A DNA stretch of 64,000 bases from JBELMB01 sp042088665 (GCA_042088665.1 JBELMB010000007.1:1-64000); one strand, 5' to 3'; counted from the first letter of the stretch, positions 50,476 through 59,560 are shown. Program-made: numbers and translations. The notes: generated by a model from the sequence alone, not told the origin.

Positions 50476-51602
50476 CAGCCAAGCTCCGAGATTTTGCGTG
50501 TACCGGTGATTTCAAGGCCATAGGCCTCAAGCCCCACCACTTTGGGCGTCGGCGAATTGGTCAGCAGGATCAGCTTTGACAGCCCCAGAGAGCTGAGGAT
50601 CTGCGCGCCGAGGCCGTATTGGCGCAGCGTCTTGGGCGAGACGCCATCGCTGACGTCGAGACGCGCCGAGGTGTCGCGCAGCAAGACGACGACGCCGCGG
50701 CCTTCTGCGGCGACCTGCTCCATGGCCTGCTGGAATTCATTGGCGCGGCCTTTCGGCCCGGTGCCGACGATGTCCAGCATCGGGTCAAGCGCGTGCATCC
50801 GCACCAGCACCGGCTCCGGGCCGGAAATATCGCCCTTGGTCAGAACGATGTGTTCGTCACCATGGGTCTCGTCGGTGTAGACGCGCATGTTCCACGCGCC
50901 GCCGAATTCCGAGGTCAGCGTCTCTTCGCTGCGCACCTTGACGAGGTTGTCGTGACGGCGGCGGTAAGAGATCAGGTCGCTGATCGTTCCGATCTTGAGC
51001 CCGTGACGCTGTGCAAAACCCACCAGTTCCGGCAGGCGGGACATGGTCCCGTCGTCATTCATGATCTCGCAGATCACACCGGCCGGGTTCAACCCTGCAA
51101 GGCGCGACACATCCACGGCCGCCTCGGTGTGCCCGGCACGCACCAGAACGCCGCCGCGCCGCGCGCGCAGTGGAAAGACGTGGCCCGGCGTGGCGATGTC
51201 CGATGCGCCCTTCGAGGCATCGATGGCCACGGCCACGGTGCGCGCGCGATCTGCGGCGGAGATGCCGGTGGTCACCCCCTCGCGCGCCTCGATCGACGTG
51301 GTAAAGGCGGTCTCGTGGCGCGACGAGTTGTTCGTCGACATGAGCGAGAGGCCCAGATCCTCGATCCGCTCAGAGGTCATGGCGAGGCAAATCAGCCCCC
51401 GCCCGTAGAGCGCCATGAAGTTGATCGCGTCCGGGGTCGCCCATTGAGCGGGAATCACCAGATCGCCTTCGTTCTCGCGGTCCTCGTGGTCGATCAGGAT
51501 GAACATCCGACCGTTGCGCGCGTCGTCGATGATCTCTTCGACCGAAGAGATCGCGTCGCGCCAGTCGGTTTCCACGGGCCCTGGGTTTTCAAATTGGGTC
51601 AT
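50475..51602 (-). CDS. ribB: 3,4-dihydroxy-2-butanone-4-phosphate synthase with a degenerate GTP cyclohydrolase II-like domain
   Basis: A 375-aa protein starting MTQFENPGPVETDWR. Residues about 1-215 are an intact RibB: DHEDRENEGDLVIPA (metal/active-site acids), STNNSSRHETAFT, and the GHTEAAVDVSRLAG and ICEIMNDDGTMSR motifs. The remaining 150 residues follow the RibA fold, but the zinc-binding triple-Cys motif is absent; the equivalent region reads KGDISGPEPVLVRMHALDP, so cyclohydrolase activity is unlikely. It supplies the four-carbon unit to RibH next door. Confidence 0.95.
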   Translation of the reverse strand: MTQFENPGPVETDWRDAISSVEEIIDDARNGRMFILIDHEDRENEGDLVIPAQWATPDAINFMALYGRGLICLAMTSERIEDLGLSLMSTNNSSRHETAFTTSIEAREGVTTGISAADRARTVAVAIDASKGASDIATPGHVFPLRARRGGVLVRAGHTEAAVDVSRLAGLNPAGVICEIMNDDGTMSRLPELVGFAQRHGLKIGTISDLISYRRRHDNLVKVRSEETLTSEFGGAWNMRVYTDETHGDEHIVLTKGDISGPEPVLVRMHALDPMLDIVGTGPKGRANEFQQAMEQVAAEGRGVVVLLRDTSARLDVSDGVSPKTLRQYGLGAQILSSLGLSKLILLTNSPTPKVVGLEAYGLEITGTRKISELG

Positions 51603-51690
51603 TGTCCTTGCCTCGTGGCACATCTGAGCGCGTGGAACCGCGCCTTGTCTGCGTCAGGCGACCCGGGTGTTGCGCCTCGCGCGTGCCGTG

Positions 51691-51852
51691 TCACCAACTC
51701 TCGGCCTCGCCATACGCCACCGTGCCGACAAAGGCCAGAGGCCTGCCCGGGCGCACCGTCGCACCACGCGCGAGGAACAGGCGGAACGGCACAGGCCGGA
51801 CAAACGGCGGCTGCGTCAGATGCCGCGCGCGACGGGTCGGAGAGCGGTCCAT
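51691..51852 (-). CDS. Possible 53-aa small protein
   Basis: A short frame starting MDRSPTRRARHLTQPPF and ending FVGTVAYGEAESW, between the zinc-ribbon gene (17 bases upstream) and ribB (88 bases downstream), all on one strand. It is Arg-rich at the N-terminus, and GAGG sits very close to the ATG. I cannot assign a family. It is listed because spacing and direction fit an operon member. Confidence 0.35.
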   Translation of the reverse strand: MDRSPTRRARHLTQPPFVRPVPFRLFLARGATVRPGRPLAFVGTVAYGEAESW

Positions 51853-51869
51853 CCCTCGGGGGCGTCACC

Positions 51870-52199
51870 TCAATCGAAGATATCGCCCAACAGGTCGAAG
51901 GCCTCGCCAAAGAGCTTGCGTCCGGTGCTCTTTTTCTGGTGCTTGCGTTTCTTGGGCTTTCTGAGTGCGGCCTCGAACTGCGCCAGCGGCGTGGAATGGC
52001 CGTCGATGCGCGCGCCCTTGCGGCCCTTGCGCGGGGGGCGGTGCGCGGCGGCATCTACCTGTCCCGACTTGAGCTTCTTGAGGTTGTGCAGTGGCGCGCC
52101 GCATGACGAACAGGCCAGCTCATGGCTTGTCGTCCCGGACAGGACAAGCGCCGCGCGGGCGCCGCAGTAATTGCAGGTGGCGATCGCGGTCTTTGACAT
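51870..52199 (-). CDS. Zinc-ribbon protein of unknown function
   Basis: A 109-aa protein. The N-terminus has two CxxC knuckles, CNYCG and CSSCG, about 20 residues apart: a zinc ribbon. A very basic middle (RPPRKGRKGARIDG, KKRKHQKKSTGRK) and the short acidic helix LFGEAFDLLGDIFD follow. The basic section suggests nucleic-acid or membrane contact, but no family is recognised. It precedes the ribB-ribH-nusB genes on the same strand. Confidence 0.82.
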   Translation of the reverse strand: MSKTAIATCNYCGARAALVLSGTTSHELACSSCGAPLHNLKKLKSGQVDAAAHRPPRKGRKGARIDGHSTPLAQFEAALRKPKKRKHQKKSTGRKLFGEAFDLLGDIFD

Positions 52200-52291
52200 A
52201 CCGGGGAGGTAGTCGCGCGGGCCGGTTTCTTCAAGCAGGAGCAGGCGCCGCTTTGGGCGACCTCAGGACGCAGGTGCGCCCTGCCCCCCTC

Positions 52292-53083
52292 TTAATTGCC
52301 GGTCTGGCCACGCTGCACCGCATAAAGCGCGACCGCCGCCGCGTTGGACACATTGAGCGACCCAAATCCGCCAGCAAAGTCGATGCGCACAAGTTGGTCC
52401 ACCGTCTCCTTGGTCCGTTCCCGCAGTCCGGGCCCCTCGGCCCCCAGAACAAGTGCGATCGGCCGGTCGCCCTGCGTGTCGATTGCGGCTTCGATGGTGA
52501 TTTCTGCCGCACCGTCGAGGCCAAGAACAAGGTAGCCCATCTCCTTGAGACTGGTGATCGTGTCCGACAGGTTGCGTACACGCAGATAGGGTTGGCGTTC
52601 CAGCGCGCCCGAAGCCGATTTTGCCAGCGCGCCGGTCTCTGGCGCAGCGTGATGTCGCGTGCCGATCACCGCCTGTGCGCCGAACACCTCCGCCGAGCGC
52701 AGGATGGCGCCCACGTTGTGAGGATCGCTGACCCGGTCCAGCAGCACCAACCGCAAAGCGCCTTCGGCCACCAGCGCCACCTCTTCCAGCGGCCCCCAGT
52801 CCAACGGACGCACTTCGAGCGCTGCGCCCTGGTGCACCGATTGCGGGTCCAGCGGCGCCTTGAAAGACCGCGGATCGCTGATCTCGGCCTCGATCCCTGC
52901 CTGCTGAACGGCCTCCGACAGTTTTTCAGCCGCGTTCGGTGTCAGGATCAATTGCAGCTTTTCGCGCTTCGGATTCAGCAGAGCGTCGCGCACCGCGTGC
53001 AGCCCGAACAGCCAGACCGTCTCATTTGCGGCGGCCTTGCGGGCTTGTTCCTTGTCGATCACCCATTGTGGTTTCTTGGCCAT
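52292..53083 (-). CDS. rlmB: TrmH/SpoU-family 23S rRNA 2'-O-methyltransferase RlmB
   Basis: A 263-aa protein starting MAKKPQWVIDKEQARKA. The N-terminal substrate-binding domain (WLFGLHAVRDALLNPKREKL) and the C-terminal SPOUT knot are complete: LLDRVSDPHNVGAILRSAEV (motif 1), ALVLGAEGPGLRERT (motif 2, SAM loop) and GSLNVSNAAAVALY (motif 3). It methylates a 23S rRNA guanosine (G2251 in E. coli numbering). tRNA-Tyr lies divergently 170 bases away. Confidence 0.93.
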   Translation of the reverse strand: MAKKPQWVIDKEQARKAAANETVWLFGLHAVRDALLNPKREKLQLILTPNAAEKLSEAVQQAGIEAEISDPRSFKAPLDPQSVHQGAALEVRPLDWGPLEEVALVAEGALRLVLLDRVSDPHNVGAILRSAEVFGAQAVIGTRHHAAPETGALAKSASGALERQPYLRVRNLSDTITSLKEMGYLVLGLDGAAEITIEAAIDTQGDRPIALVLGAEGPGLRERTKETVDQLVRIDFAGGFGSLNVSNAAAVALYAVQRGQTGN

Positions 53084-53253
53084 GCGCGCCTCTTGCTTGG
53101 CTCCGCGCACCCTGCCGGGCACCGGAGAAAATGGAAGCCCGTGCTATGCCGGGACGGCGTCCATTTGCCAAGGGATTTTCCTGTTGACGCGCATTGGGGC
53201 CGGATGTAATCAGCGTCCCACGCTTGGCCCATACGACGGGGCAAGCGCCCGGT

Positions 53254-53337
53254 GGGCGTCAGGCCGCAAGGTGTGGCAGGGGACTGTAACTCCCTCGAGG
53301 AGACTCACGCCTGGTTCGATTCCAGGGTCGCCCACCA
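53254..53337 (+). tRNA. tRNA-Tyr (GTA)
   Basis: An 84-nt class-II tRNA. The anticodon stem GGGGA/TCCCT holds loop CTGTAAC (anticodon GTA). A long variable arm, CGAGGAGACTCACG, is followed by T arm CCTGG-TTCGATT-CCAGG and 3' end GTCGCCC-A-CCA with encoded CCA. The 5' strand GGGCGTC pairs with GTCGCCC except for a T:T at the sixth pair. The first base is set by that pairing. Confidence 0.9.
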
Positions 53338-53760
53338 TTTTCTACACAACCCCAAAACTTTGAAAATCCTGCAAAACCTTCCCTATTGGCAGTTTTGCGC
53401 GCGAACCTATCCGCCGTTCCGGTTGCCTTGGGATTCACCCCTTTGCCATAGGCTGTGGAACGCATCTGTCGCGGTGCTGCAGCTGCACGGCTGGCCCGTT
53501 GCCCGTTGCCCGGCGCTGAGCAAGTCGGTTGATCGTGTCCTGAATACTGTTGCCGCAGACGGGCGCGGCAACCAGAGAGAAGGCGTTTTGCCGCTACGGT
53601 CACGTCGCGGGAGTAGGTTGCGCGCTGCCCGGACCGATCATCGCTCTTCAACACCGATGCGGCATTGCAACTGCGCCAGACCGGCCTTTCGCACCTTGCA
53701 CAGCAAAGCCATAATGCTGAATCATTGCGGCACAAGCGGGAAGATTGCGATGGAAGGGCT
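53338..53760. other. Non-coding stretch after tRNA-Tyr
   Basis: About 420 bases with no frame of good coding character. Base composition is mixed, with AT-rich blocks just after the tRNA. No transposase, integrase or second copy of the tRNA 3' end was found. It may be remnant DNA of a decayed insertion. Confidence 0.4.
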
Positions 53761-54318
53761 ATGAGCAACACAAGAACGATATGGAAAGACGTCAAGCCGA
53801 AGCTTTCTGCCTTTTCCTCAAGCCAACTCCTGGGGCTTGTCCAGGACTTGTACCGGCTGAACAAAGAAAACGCGGCATTCATTCATGCCCGGTTCTTGAG
53901 CAATGATGCGGGACAAGATCACCTTGGCCCTTACAAGGTACGGATCCGGGATGCTCTCTGCCCAAAACAGACTTGGAAACAAGATGTTGAGCTGGCTCAA
54001 GGCCGAAAAGCGATCAGTGAGTTCAAGAAGGCCAATGGAAACACTCGCGATTTGCTCACCCTCATGGTTTATTAAGTGACGTGTGGCAATGATTTCACGT
54101 TGGAATTTGGCGATATCGACGAAGCTTTCTATGACAGCTTGTGTTCAATGTTCTCAAGTATTGTCCAAATTCTGTTGAAACAGGATGATCGGGAGTTGGT
54201 TGCGGAATTCCAGCCGTTGCTTGAGGTGGAGTTTGCCCGAGTCGATGGTCAAATCGGCTGGGGATACCCAGATGAGTTGTCGGATCACCTTATGGAACTG
54301 AACGACGCGTTTGCGTAG
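53761..54318 (+). pseudogene. DUF6155-like gene split by an in-frame TAA
   Basis: The first 104 codons (MSNTRTIWKDVKPKLSAFSS to DLLTLMVY) end at TAA 54073-54075. Translation in the same frame goes straight on with VTCGNDFTLEFGDIDEAFYD to LSDHLMELNDAFA. Together the two halves give the usual length and motif order of a DUF6155 protein as I remember it: LYRLNKENAAF, GRKAISEFKKANG, LMVY(stop)VxxGxxFTxxFGDIDEAFY, GWGYPDELSD. A GGAAGG site precedes the ATG. One substitution (TAT or TAC to TAA) explains the break. The gene is visibly lower in GC than its surroundings. Confidence 0.78.
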
Positions 54319-55042
54319 ATGCTCAACTCCTGTGCAATCCACACTGACGTATGCGGCTCCCAACGGCGTACAGGACAAACGCCGGGGAGTAGCGACCGTT
54401 CCATTTTTATGTACCCGCTGCTGTTCGCAAATGATTTCTCGCAAGTTCTTTGAAGTCGCTCATATGTATCCGGCCTGTTGGTCGACATGCAGGCCTTGCG
54501 GATATGGCGGTAGCGATCGCTCAGGACCGTCCGCAGCCTCGCACTGGCGACGCATGTGGTGGACGTGATGACCGCGATCCTGCGGTCGGTGAAAGTCGGC
54601 AACAGGATACAGGTGACGACAACCTGAACCCGCCCTGCCCCGCTGACACCGACTGAGGCGCGCGCCTTGCTGCGGCCCGCGGCGAGTGGATACCGGCTGT
54701 CTGAGGCGCAGGGGCAACTGCGATGCGGCAAGGCGTGGGCGGCACGGGCAGGAGCGGTATCACCTTTGCCTGCCCCGGTCGCTCACCGAGAGACCGAGAT
54801 CCTGAGATGATAGGCGAGGCGCTTGGGTCGCGGCATGTCTCCTGCCAATCCAAAGACCGGCAATCCGGCTGCGCCAAGACGAATCGACAGCCCCTGTTTG
54901 GGCGCACCGCCCATATGGCCGCCCTCTTGCCGAACCGCGCCTTTGCGCCAGGGGCTTTGGCTTGACAGCCGTTGGCAGGATCCACACCAAGGGGCGTCGG
55001 GCGCGCGGCCCGGCCTGCGAACCACAGCCGGGACAGCCCACC
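54319..55042. other. Gap holding decayed sequence
   Basis: About 720 bases between the broken DUF6155 gene and the MDR gene. The first 170 bases show nothing. The middle part contains a possible oxidoreductase remnant, listed separately. The last part is the upstream region of the MDR gene, without a clear promoter. Confidence 0.4.
54487..54810 (+). pseudogene. Possible remnant of an oxidoreductase C-terminus
   Basis: One plus-strand frame reads LRIWR(stop), then SLALATHVVDVMTAILRSVK, GNRIQVTTT(stop)TRPAPLTPTEARALL and on to a TGA at 54808. The THVVDVMxAIL, GxRIQV, RPAPL order resembles the last helix and tail of Gfo/Idh/MocA-type dehydrogenases. Two in-frame stops and the missing N-terminal half mark it as a fragment if real. 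Confidence 0.3.
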
Positions 55043-56167
55043 ATGCCAGACGAACAGATCCACAGCCCTCAGGAACAGATGTATGCGGTCGTGACGACAG
55101 GCACGGGCGGCTATGACAAGCTGGTCTACAAGCCCGTGCCCAAGCCCGAACCCGGCCCGGGTGACGTGCTGATCAAGGTGCGCGCCGCCGGCGTGAACAA
55201 CACGGAGATCAACACCCGGTTGGGGTGGTACTCTTCCTCCGTCACCGAGAGCACGCTGGACACCAGCGACAATGCGGAACGCACCGATGGCGGCTGGAAC
55301 GCGGCCACACCTTTTCCCTTCATCCAAGGCACCGATTGCTGTGGAGAAATCACCGCAATGGGGCCCGGCGCGCAGAAGGACCGGCGGGGCGAGAGGGTTC
55401 TGATCCGGTCCTGCATGCGGCCCAACGGCTTTGCCAGTGCGGACAACCATTGGATGGGCTCGGACTTCGACGGGGCCTTTGCCCAATTCGTCACCGTGCC
55501 GGAAACCGAGGCCTTTAAGGTCGATTGCGACTGGAGCGACGCGGAACTGGCGACCTTGCCCTGCGCCTATGGCACAGCCGAGAACATGGTGCACCGCGCC
55601 GGTGTCAGCGCTGGCATGCGGGTGCTGATCCCCGGTGCCTCCGGCGGCGTTGGGTCTGCGCTGGTGCAACTGGTCAAACGGCGCGGGGCGCAGGCCATCG
55701 CGGTGACCAGCGCGGCCAAGCGCGCGGCGGTGGCCGAGATCGGTGCCGACCAGGTGCTGACGCGTGAGGACGACCTGCTGGCGCACCTGGGCGCAGAAAG
55801 CGTGGACGTGGTGATCGACAACGTTGCAGGCCCCGGGTTTGGCACCTTGCTCAAGGTGCTGCGGCGGGGCGGGCGGTATGCCTCGTCCGGGGCGATTTCG
55901 GGACCGATTGTCGCCCTCGACATGCGGGACATGTATCTCAAGGACATCACGCTGATCGGATGTACGGGCTGGGACGCGCCGGTTTTTCCGAACCTCATCT
56001 CTTATGTCGAAAGGCGAGAGATCCGGCCGCTGCTGGCAAAAACCTACCCGCTGTCCGAGATCGCGCAGGCGCAGCAGGCGTTTCAGGAAAAGCGCCACAT
56101 CGGCAAGGTGGTGCTGATCCCGCCGCAGGATTTGCCAGTGGACACGCCAGTGGACCTGTCCTCCTGA
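55043..56167 (+). CDS. Zinc-type MDR family alcohol dehydrogenase-like oxidoreductase
   Basis: A 374-aa protein starting MPDEQIHSPQEQMYAVVTTG. The GroES-like half holds GDVLIKVRAAGVNNTEINTR and TPFPFIQGTDCCGEITAMG. The Rossmann half has LIPGASGGVGSALVQLVKRR (the NAD(P) loop), VVIDNVAGPGFGTLLKVLRR and GRYASSGAISGP. The usual structural-zinc Cys cluster is missing, as in quinone-oxidoreductase-like members. The substrate is unknown. It stands alone between decayed DNA and a convergent DUF3179 gene. Confidence 0.88.
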   Translation: MPDEQIHSPQEQMYAVVTTGTGGYDKLVYKPVPKPEPGPGDVLIKVRAAGVNNTEINTRLGWYSSSVTESTLDTSDNAERTDGGWNAATPFPFIQGTDCCGEITAMGPGAQKDRRGERVLIRSCMRPNGFASADNHWMGSDFDGAFAQFVTVPETEAFKVDCDWSDAELATLPCAYGTAENMVHRAGVSAGMRVLIPGASGGVGSALVQLVKRRGAQAIAVTSAAKRAAVAEIGADQVLTREDDLLAHLGAESVDVVIDNVAGPGFGTLLKVLRRGGRYASSGAISGPIVALDMRDMYLKDITLIGCTGWDAPVFPNLISYVERREIRPLLAKTYPLSEIAQAQQAFQEKRHIGKVVLIPPQDLPVDTPVDLSS

Positions 56168-56365
56168 CCTTGGGCCGGCGCGCCGCGCGCACCGATAGTG
56201 CAGCCTTTCGGGGGCGATGAGACGCCATCGACGCGCCTCCTCCCGCAATGCCCCGGGACGGACCTTGGAGAACGATCCCAGAAGACGGCCCCAGAGGACG
56301 GCCCCAATGCAACCCCCGGGAAACCGCACCCGTCAGGCAGCCCGGCATGCCGCCGCAAGCGTGAC

Positions 56366-57751
56366 CTACTCCGTATAGACCGACGCCGTATCGCCAAGGT
56401 AATTGTTCCATGCGAACCAATAGGCAATGTGCCCCGCCACACGGGGCAGGCTTTGCCCGTCGCCGCGCAGGAGCGCCTCTTCGGTGACAGTCCATGTGCC
56501 TCCGTCGGCGTCCACCAGACCCGCATCCGCCTGTTCAAAGCGCCATGTGCCACGTTCATAGGCCCTGACGGCGCGGGAGGCCGGATCGCCCAGCAGCACG
56601 AGGGGAGTGTCCGCGATGGCGTCGTTGATGACCGGGCGCGAGCCAAAGGCCTTGATCGGCCAGGCCCGCGCGGCGCCAAACGCACGGATGGCAAACACAT
56701 AGTCCTTTTGCCGATGCGTGCTTTCATCCACCAGCGCCGGGAACATCAGGTCAGGCGACCCGAAGTAGTCGTTGTAGACCACGCCAGAGCCATAGTCCCG
56801 CCGGTGCCCGGTGTTCAGCGACAGGATCCGCGTGCCCGGATTGTCCGCCTTCCATTGCGCCCAAGTGGTGATGACCACAGGTCGCTGCGCCAATGCCAGT
56901 CCGCTGCCCACCAGCGGGCCGACCACGGGTTTGCCGGTGAACTGGTTCCACAGGGTGTCTGTTTCCCGGTCAAACATCAGCTTGTTCGACCGGTAGAGAA
57001 AGCCGGAAGATCCAAAGACAAATGGCGCGTCGCGCCCCGGCACTTGCGTTTCAAAGAGGATGCCGGAGCCGCACAGCGTGCAATACGCCAGCGCCACGGG
57101 CACACCGCCGATGACCTCGTTGAACATCTCGTGCCATCCCATGATGCGCAGCGGGTAGGCGCGCTGATCGCCATTGATGGCCACCCCGAACACGAGATCG
57201 TCGTCGCGCATATACTCAGCCGCCGCGGCTGGGATCAGCTCCGGCATGTCGAGCGACGGGATGCCGTCCTTGATCACGCCGCCCCATGTGATTTCCTCGA
57301 CCCGGATCCGGGCAGCATCGCGCGTCATGTAGCGCGTCCGCAGGAAGGCATCGAAATTCGGATCGATCTGCAAATGCACTGCGCGCATGAGGTCGGCGTA
57401 TCCGGCATGCGGCACAACCTCGGGGTGGCGTTCCTGCCACAGCATCCATTCGAACCAGTTGGTCCCAAGACCCGCGCCGGTCAACGCGTCAAGCGCTTCG
57501 GCATAGGCCTCTGCCCGCCGCCGCGAAAAGCGCATCGACAGGACAAGTGCGGCAACGGCGTCCAGATTTCCGCGCGCTACCAGCATCTCGAGCCCGGCCT
57601 CGTGTTCAGAAGTGGCCCCGAAAAGCTGATCGAACAGCGCCTTGGCCACCGGGTCCTGCGGCGGGGTGCCCTGGGCGAGGGACAGGCCCGGCAAACTCGC
57701 CCCGGCGGCGGCCAGGGCCAGAAATCGGCGGCGTTGGGTCAGATTGCGCAT
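56366..57751 (-). CDS. DUF3179 domain-containing exported protein
   Basis: A 461-aa protein starting MRNLTQRRRFLALAAAGASL, a twin-arginine-like/Sec signal ending near LSLAQ. The DUF3179 core is plain: RAYPLRIMGWHEMFNEVIGG, VPVALAYCTLCGSGILFET, SSGFLYRSNKLMFDRETDTL and WNQFTGKPVVGPLVG. The two Cys in YCTLCGS are conserved in the family, whose function I do not know. It lies downstream of rtcR on the same strand, across a 216-bp gap. Confidence 0.93.
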   Translation of the reverse strand: MRNLTQRRRFLALAAAGASLPGLSLAQGTPPQDPVAKALFDQLFGATSEHEAGLEMLVARGNLDAVAALVLSMRFSRRRAEAYAEALDALTGAGLGTNWFEWMLWQERHPEVVPHAGYADLMRAVHLQIDPNFDAFLRTRYMTRDAARIRVEEITWGGVIKDGIPSLDMPELIPAAAAEYMRDDDLVFGVAINGDQRAYPLRIMGWHEMFNEVIGGVPVALAYCTLCGSGILFETQVPGRDAPFVFGSSGFLYRSNKLMFDRETDTLWNQFTGKPVVGPLVGSGLALAQRPVVITTWAQWKADNPGTRILSLNTGHRRDYGSGVVYNDYFGSPDLMFPALVDESTHRQKDYVFAIRAFGAARAWPIKAFGSRPVINDAIADTPLVLLGDPASRAVRAYERGTWRFEQADAGLVDADGGTWTVTEEALLRGDGQSLPRVAGHIAYWFAWNNYLGDTASVYTE

Positions 57752-57927
57752 CTGGGGTCCTCCTTGAATTCACGTCTCTTGGACACCGGTGCCCGGCACA
57801 TCAGGGCGCGGTCTCACAGGGTCTGCCCCCGGTATGCGGCGCATCCCGCTCACGTGCATGCAACGTTCGCGTGAGAACGCGTCCGGGGTGAGATCCTCGG
57901 CCGTTTGACGCCCGGCCAAGGTATAAA

Positions 57928-57966
57928 GTCGGGGCACAAGGTCGGGGCACAAGGTCGGGGCACGTG
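57928..57966. repeat. 13-bp tandem repeat, three copies
   Basis: GTCGGGGCACAAG occurs twice (57928-57940, 57941-57953) and a third, slightly altered copy (GTCGGGGCACGTG) at 57954-57966. The array abuts the stop codon of rtcR. Confidence 0.93.
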
Positions 57967-57967
57967 G

Positions 57968-59560
57968 TCAGTCAGCGACATCCGCCCAACTGAGATCGAA
58001 GCGGGCCAGATACTTGCGCAACCGGTCGCTGTCATTCCGGCTGGACCGGCTCTCACGAGAGACCGCAAAAAGCTTTCGCCCCGCGTCGCTGAGCGAGGTC
58101 GATGTCCGGCACGTCCGGATCACTTCGGCAAGTTGCGGGACGTCAAACCGGTCCAGAGCGGCCTGCGTGACCTCTGCCACGAGGCGCGCGTCCTCGTCCG
58201 CTTCGGCAGAACGCCACCTGCGGCGCAAGCGGGCGATCTCGTCGTCGACTTGCGCCCGGGTGATCCGCCCCCGCGGCGCCAAGGTGCAAAGCCGCAGAAC
58301 AGCCCCGCCGAAATCCCGAAAATTCCCCGGCCAGAGCGTGTCCGGCGCGCGGGCAAACCGCAGCCAGGCCTCTGCCGCATCGGCGTTGAAACCGACGCGT
58401 GTGCCCAGCACCCGCTCTGCCCGGGCCAGCTCAAAATGCAGATTGGCCTCAAGGTCTTCTGGACGGTGGCGCAGCGGTGGCAGGCGAAAGGTCCACAGGT
58501 TGAGCCGCGACAGCAGGTCGATGCGAAAGCTGCCTTCGCCCACCAGTTCGGCCAGATCGCGCGCCGCCCCCGCGATGACCTGAAACCGGCTGGTGACCTC
58601 GGAATCCGAGCCCAGCGGATAGTAGCGCCCGGTTTCGATGGCATGCAGCAAAAGCGCCTGTTCATCCATGCCCAGCGCATCGATCTCATCGAGGAAAAGC
58701 ACACCGCCATCGGCCTCTCGCAACAGCCCGCCGCGTTCGCTTCCGGCCTGTCCCGTGTAGCTGCGCCGCTGGCCAAACAGCATTGGCAGCGCCGAAGCGC
58801 CGCGCAGGGTTGCGCAATTGACGTGGACCAGCCGGCCCTTGACGCGGCGGCGCTGGAGTTTGACCTCGTAGATCCGCTGCGCAAGCTCGGTTTTGCCAGT
58901 GCCGGATTCGCCCAGCAGCAGCATGGGTGCGTCGGACAGGCTGGCAACCTGCTCCACCCGGTCGATCAGGGCGTTATAGGCCGGATTGCGGGTGTCGATC
59001 CCGCCACGCAACAGATCGCCGTGGGCGCGGGTCTGAAGGTCAAACCGCTGCTGGATCGCGTCGTAACGGTTGAGATCGAGGTCGATCAGATCGAAAGAAC
59101 CCACCGCCTCGCCCTTGCGCGGGGGGCCGGTCTGAATCAGCGCCGCCGGGATGTGGCGCGATTCCGACAGCAGGAACCAGCAGATCTGCCCCACGTGGGT
59201 GCCGGTGGTCAGGTGGATGTGATAGCGCTCCCGGTCCTCGTCGAACCCATAGCTTTCGGCGAAATCATAGAGCTTGGCGTAGACTTCCTCAAAATCCCAG
59301 GGGTCAATCATGTCCATGCGCTGCAAGAGCACTTCGGTCTCCGGTGCGACGGCTTCGATGTCCTGTTTGACCGAATGGGCCAGACGGTTGAAGCGGTGAT
59401 CAAAGAGCAGTTCCAACCGGTCGACCGGAAACCCCTCCTCCTGACAGACCGCAACGGACGGCCGCCAACCGCGCCGCCGGCCAGCGTCCAGTTGAGAGCC
59501 AAGGAACCCGATGACAACATTTCGCAAGGCGCTGATCCAATCTGATAGATAACGATACAC
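57968..59560 (-). CDS. rtcR: RNA-repair operon sigma-54 activator RtcR
   Basis: 530 aa from ATG 59560; homologues begin at the residue matching the TTG at 59527 (LRNVVIGFLGSQLDAG), which may be the true start. The N-terminal CARF-like sensor has LFDHRFNRLAHSVKQDI, ETEVLLQRMDMIDPWDFEEV and HIHLTTGTHVGQICWFLLSE. The AAA+ sigma-54-interacting domain has Walker A LLLGESGTGKT and Walker B GGVLFLDEIDALG; the loop motif equivalent to GAFTGA reads RSYTGQ. The C-terminal helix-turn-helix ends SDRLRKYLARFDLSW. It activates rtcB, which lies divergently 229 bases away, in response to an RNA-damage ligand. Confidence 0.95.
   Translation of the reverse strand: MYRYLSDWISALRNVVIGFLGSQLDAGRRRGWRPSVAVCQEEGFPVDRLELLFDHRFNRLAHSVKQDIEAVAPETEVLLQRMDMIDPWDFEEVYAKLYDFAESYGFDEDRERYHIHLTTGTHVGQICWFLLSESRHIPAALIQTGPPRKGEAVGSFDLIDLDLNRYDAIQQRFDLQTRAHGDLLRGGIDTRNPAYNALIDRVEQVASLSDAPMLLLGESGTGKTELAQRIYEVKLQRRRVKGRLVHVNCATLRGASALPMLFGQRRSYTGQAGSERGGLLREADGGVLFLDEIDALGMDEQALLLHAIETGRYYPLGSDSEVTSRFQVIAGAARDLAELVGEGSFRIDLLSRLNLWTFRLPPLRHRPEDLEANLHFELARAERVLGTRVGFNADAAEAWLRFARAPDTLWPGNFRDFGGAVLRLCTLAPRGRITRAQVDDEIARLRRRWRSAEADEDARLVAEVTQAALDRFDVPQLAEVIRTCRTSTSLSDAGRKLFAVSRESRSSRNDSDRLRKYLARFDLSWADVAD

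Noticed and set aside
53338..53760. Integrase or transposase remnant after tRNA-Tyr
   Set aside because: No frame showed catalytic motifs and no terminal inverted repeats were seen.
54521..56329. Long minus-strand frame opposite the MDR gene
   Set aside because: It is the antisense of a clear oxidoreductase and has no recognisable domain.
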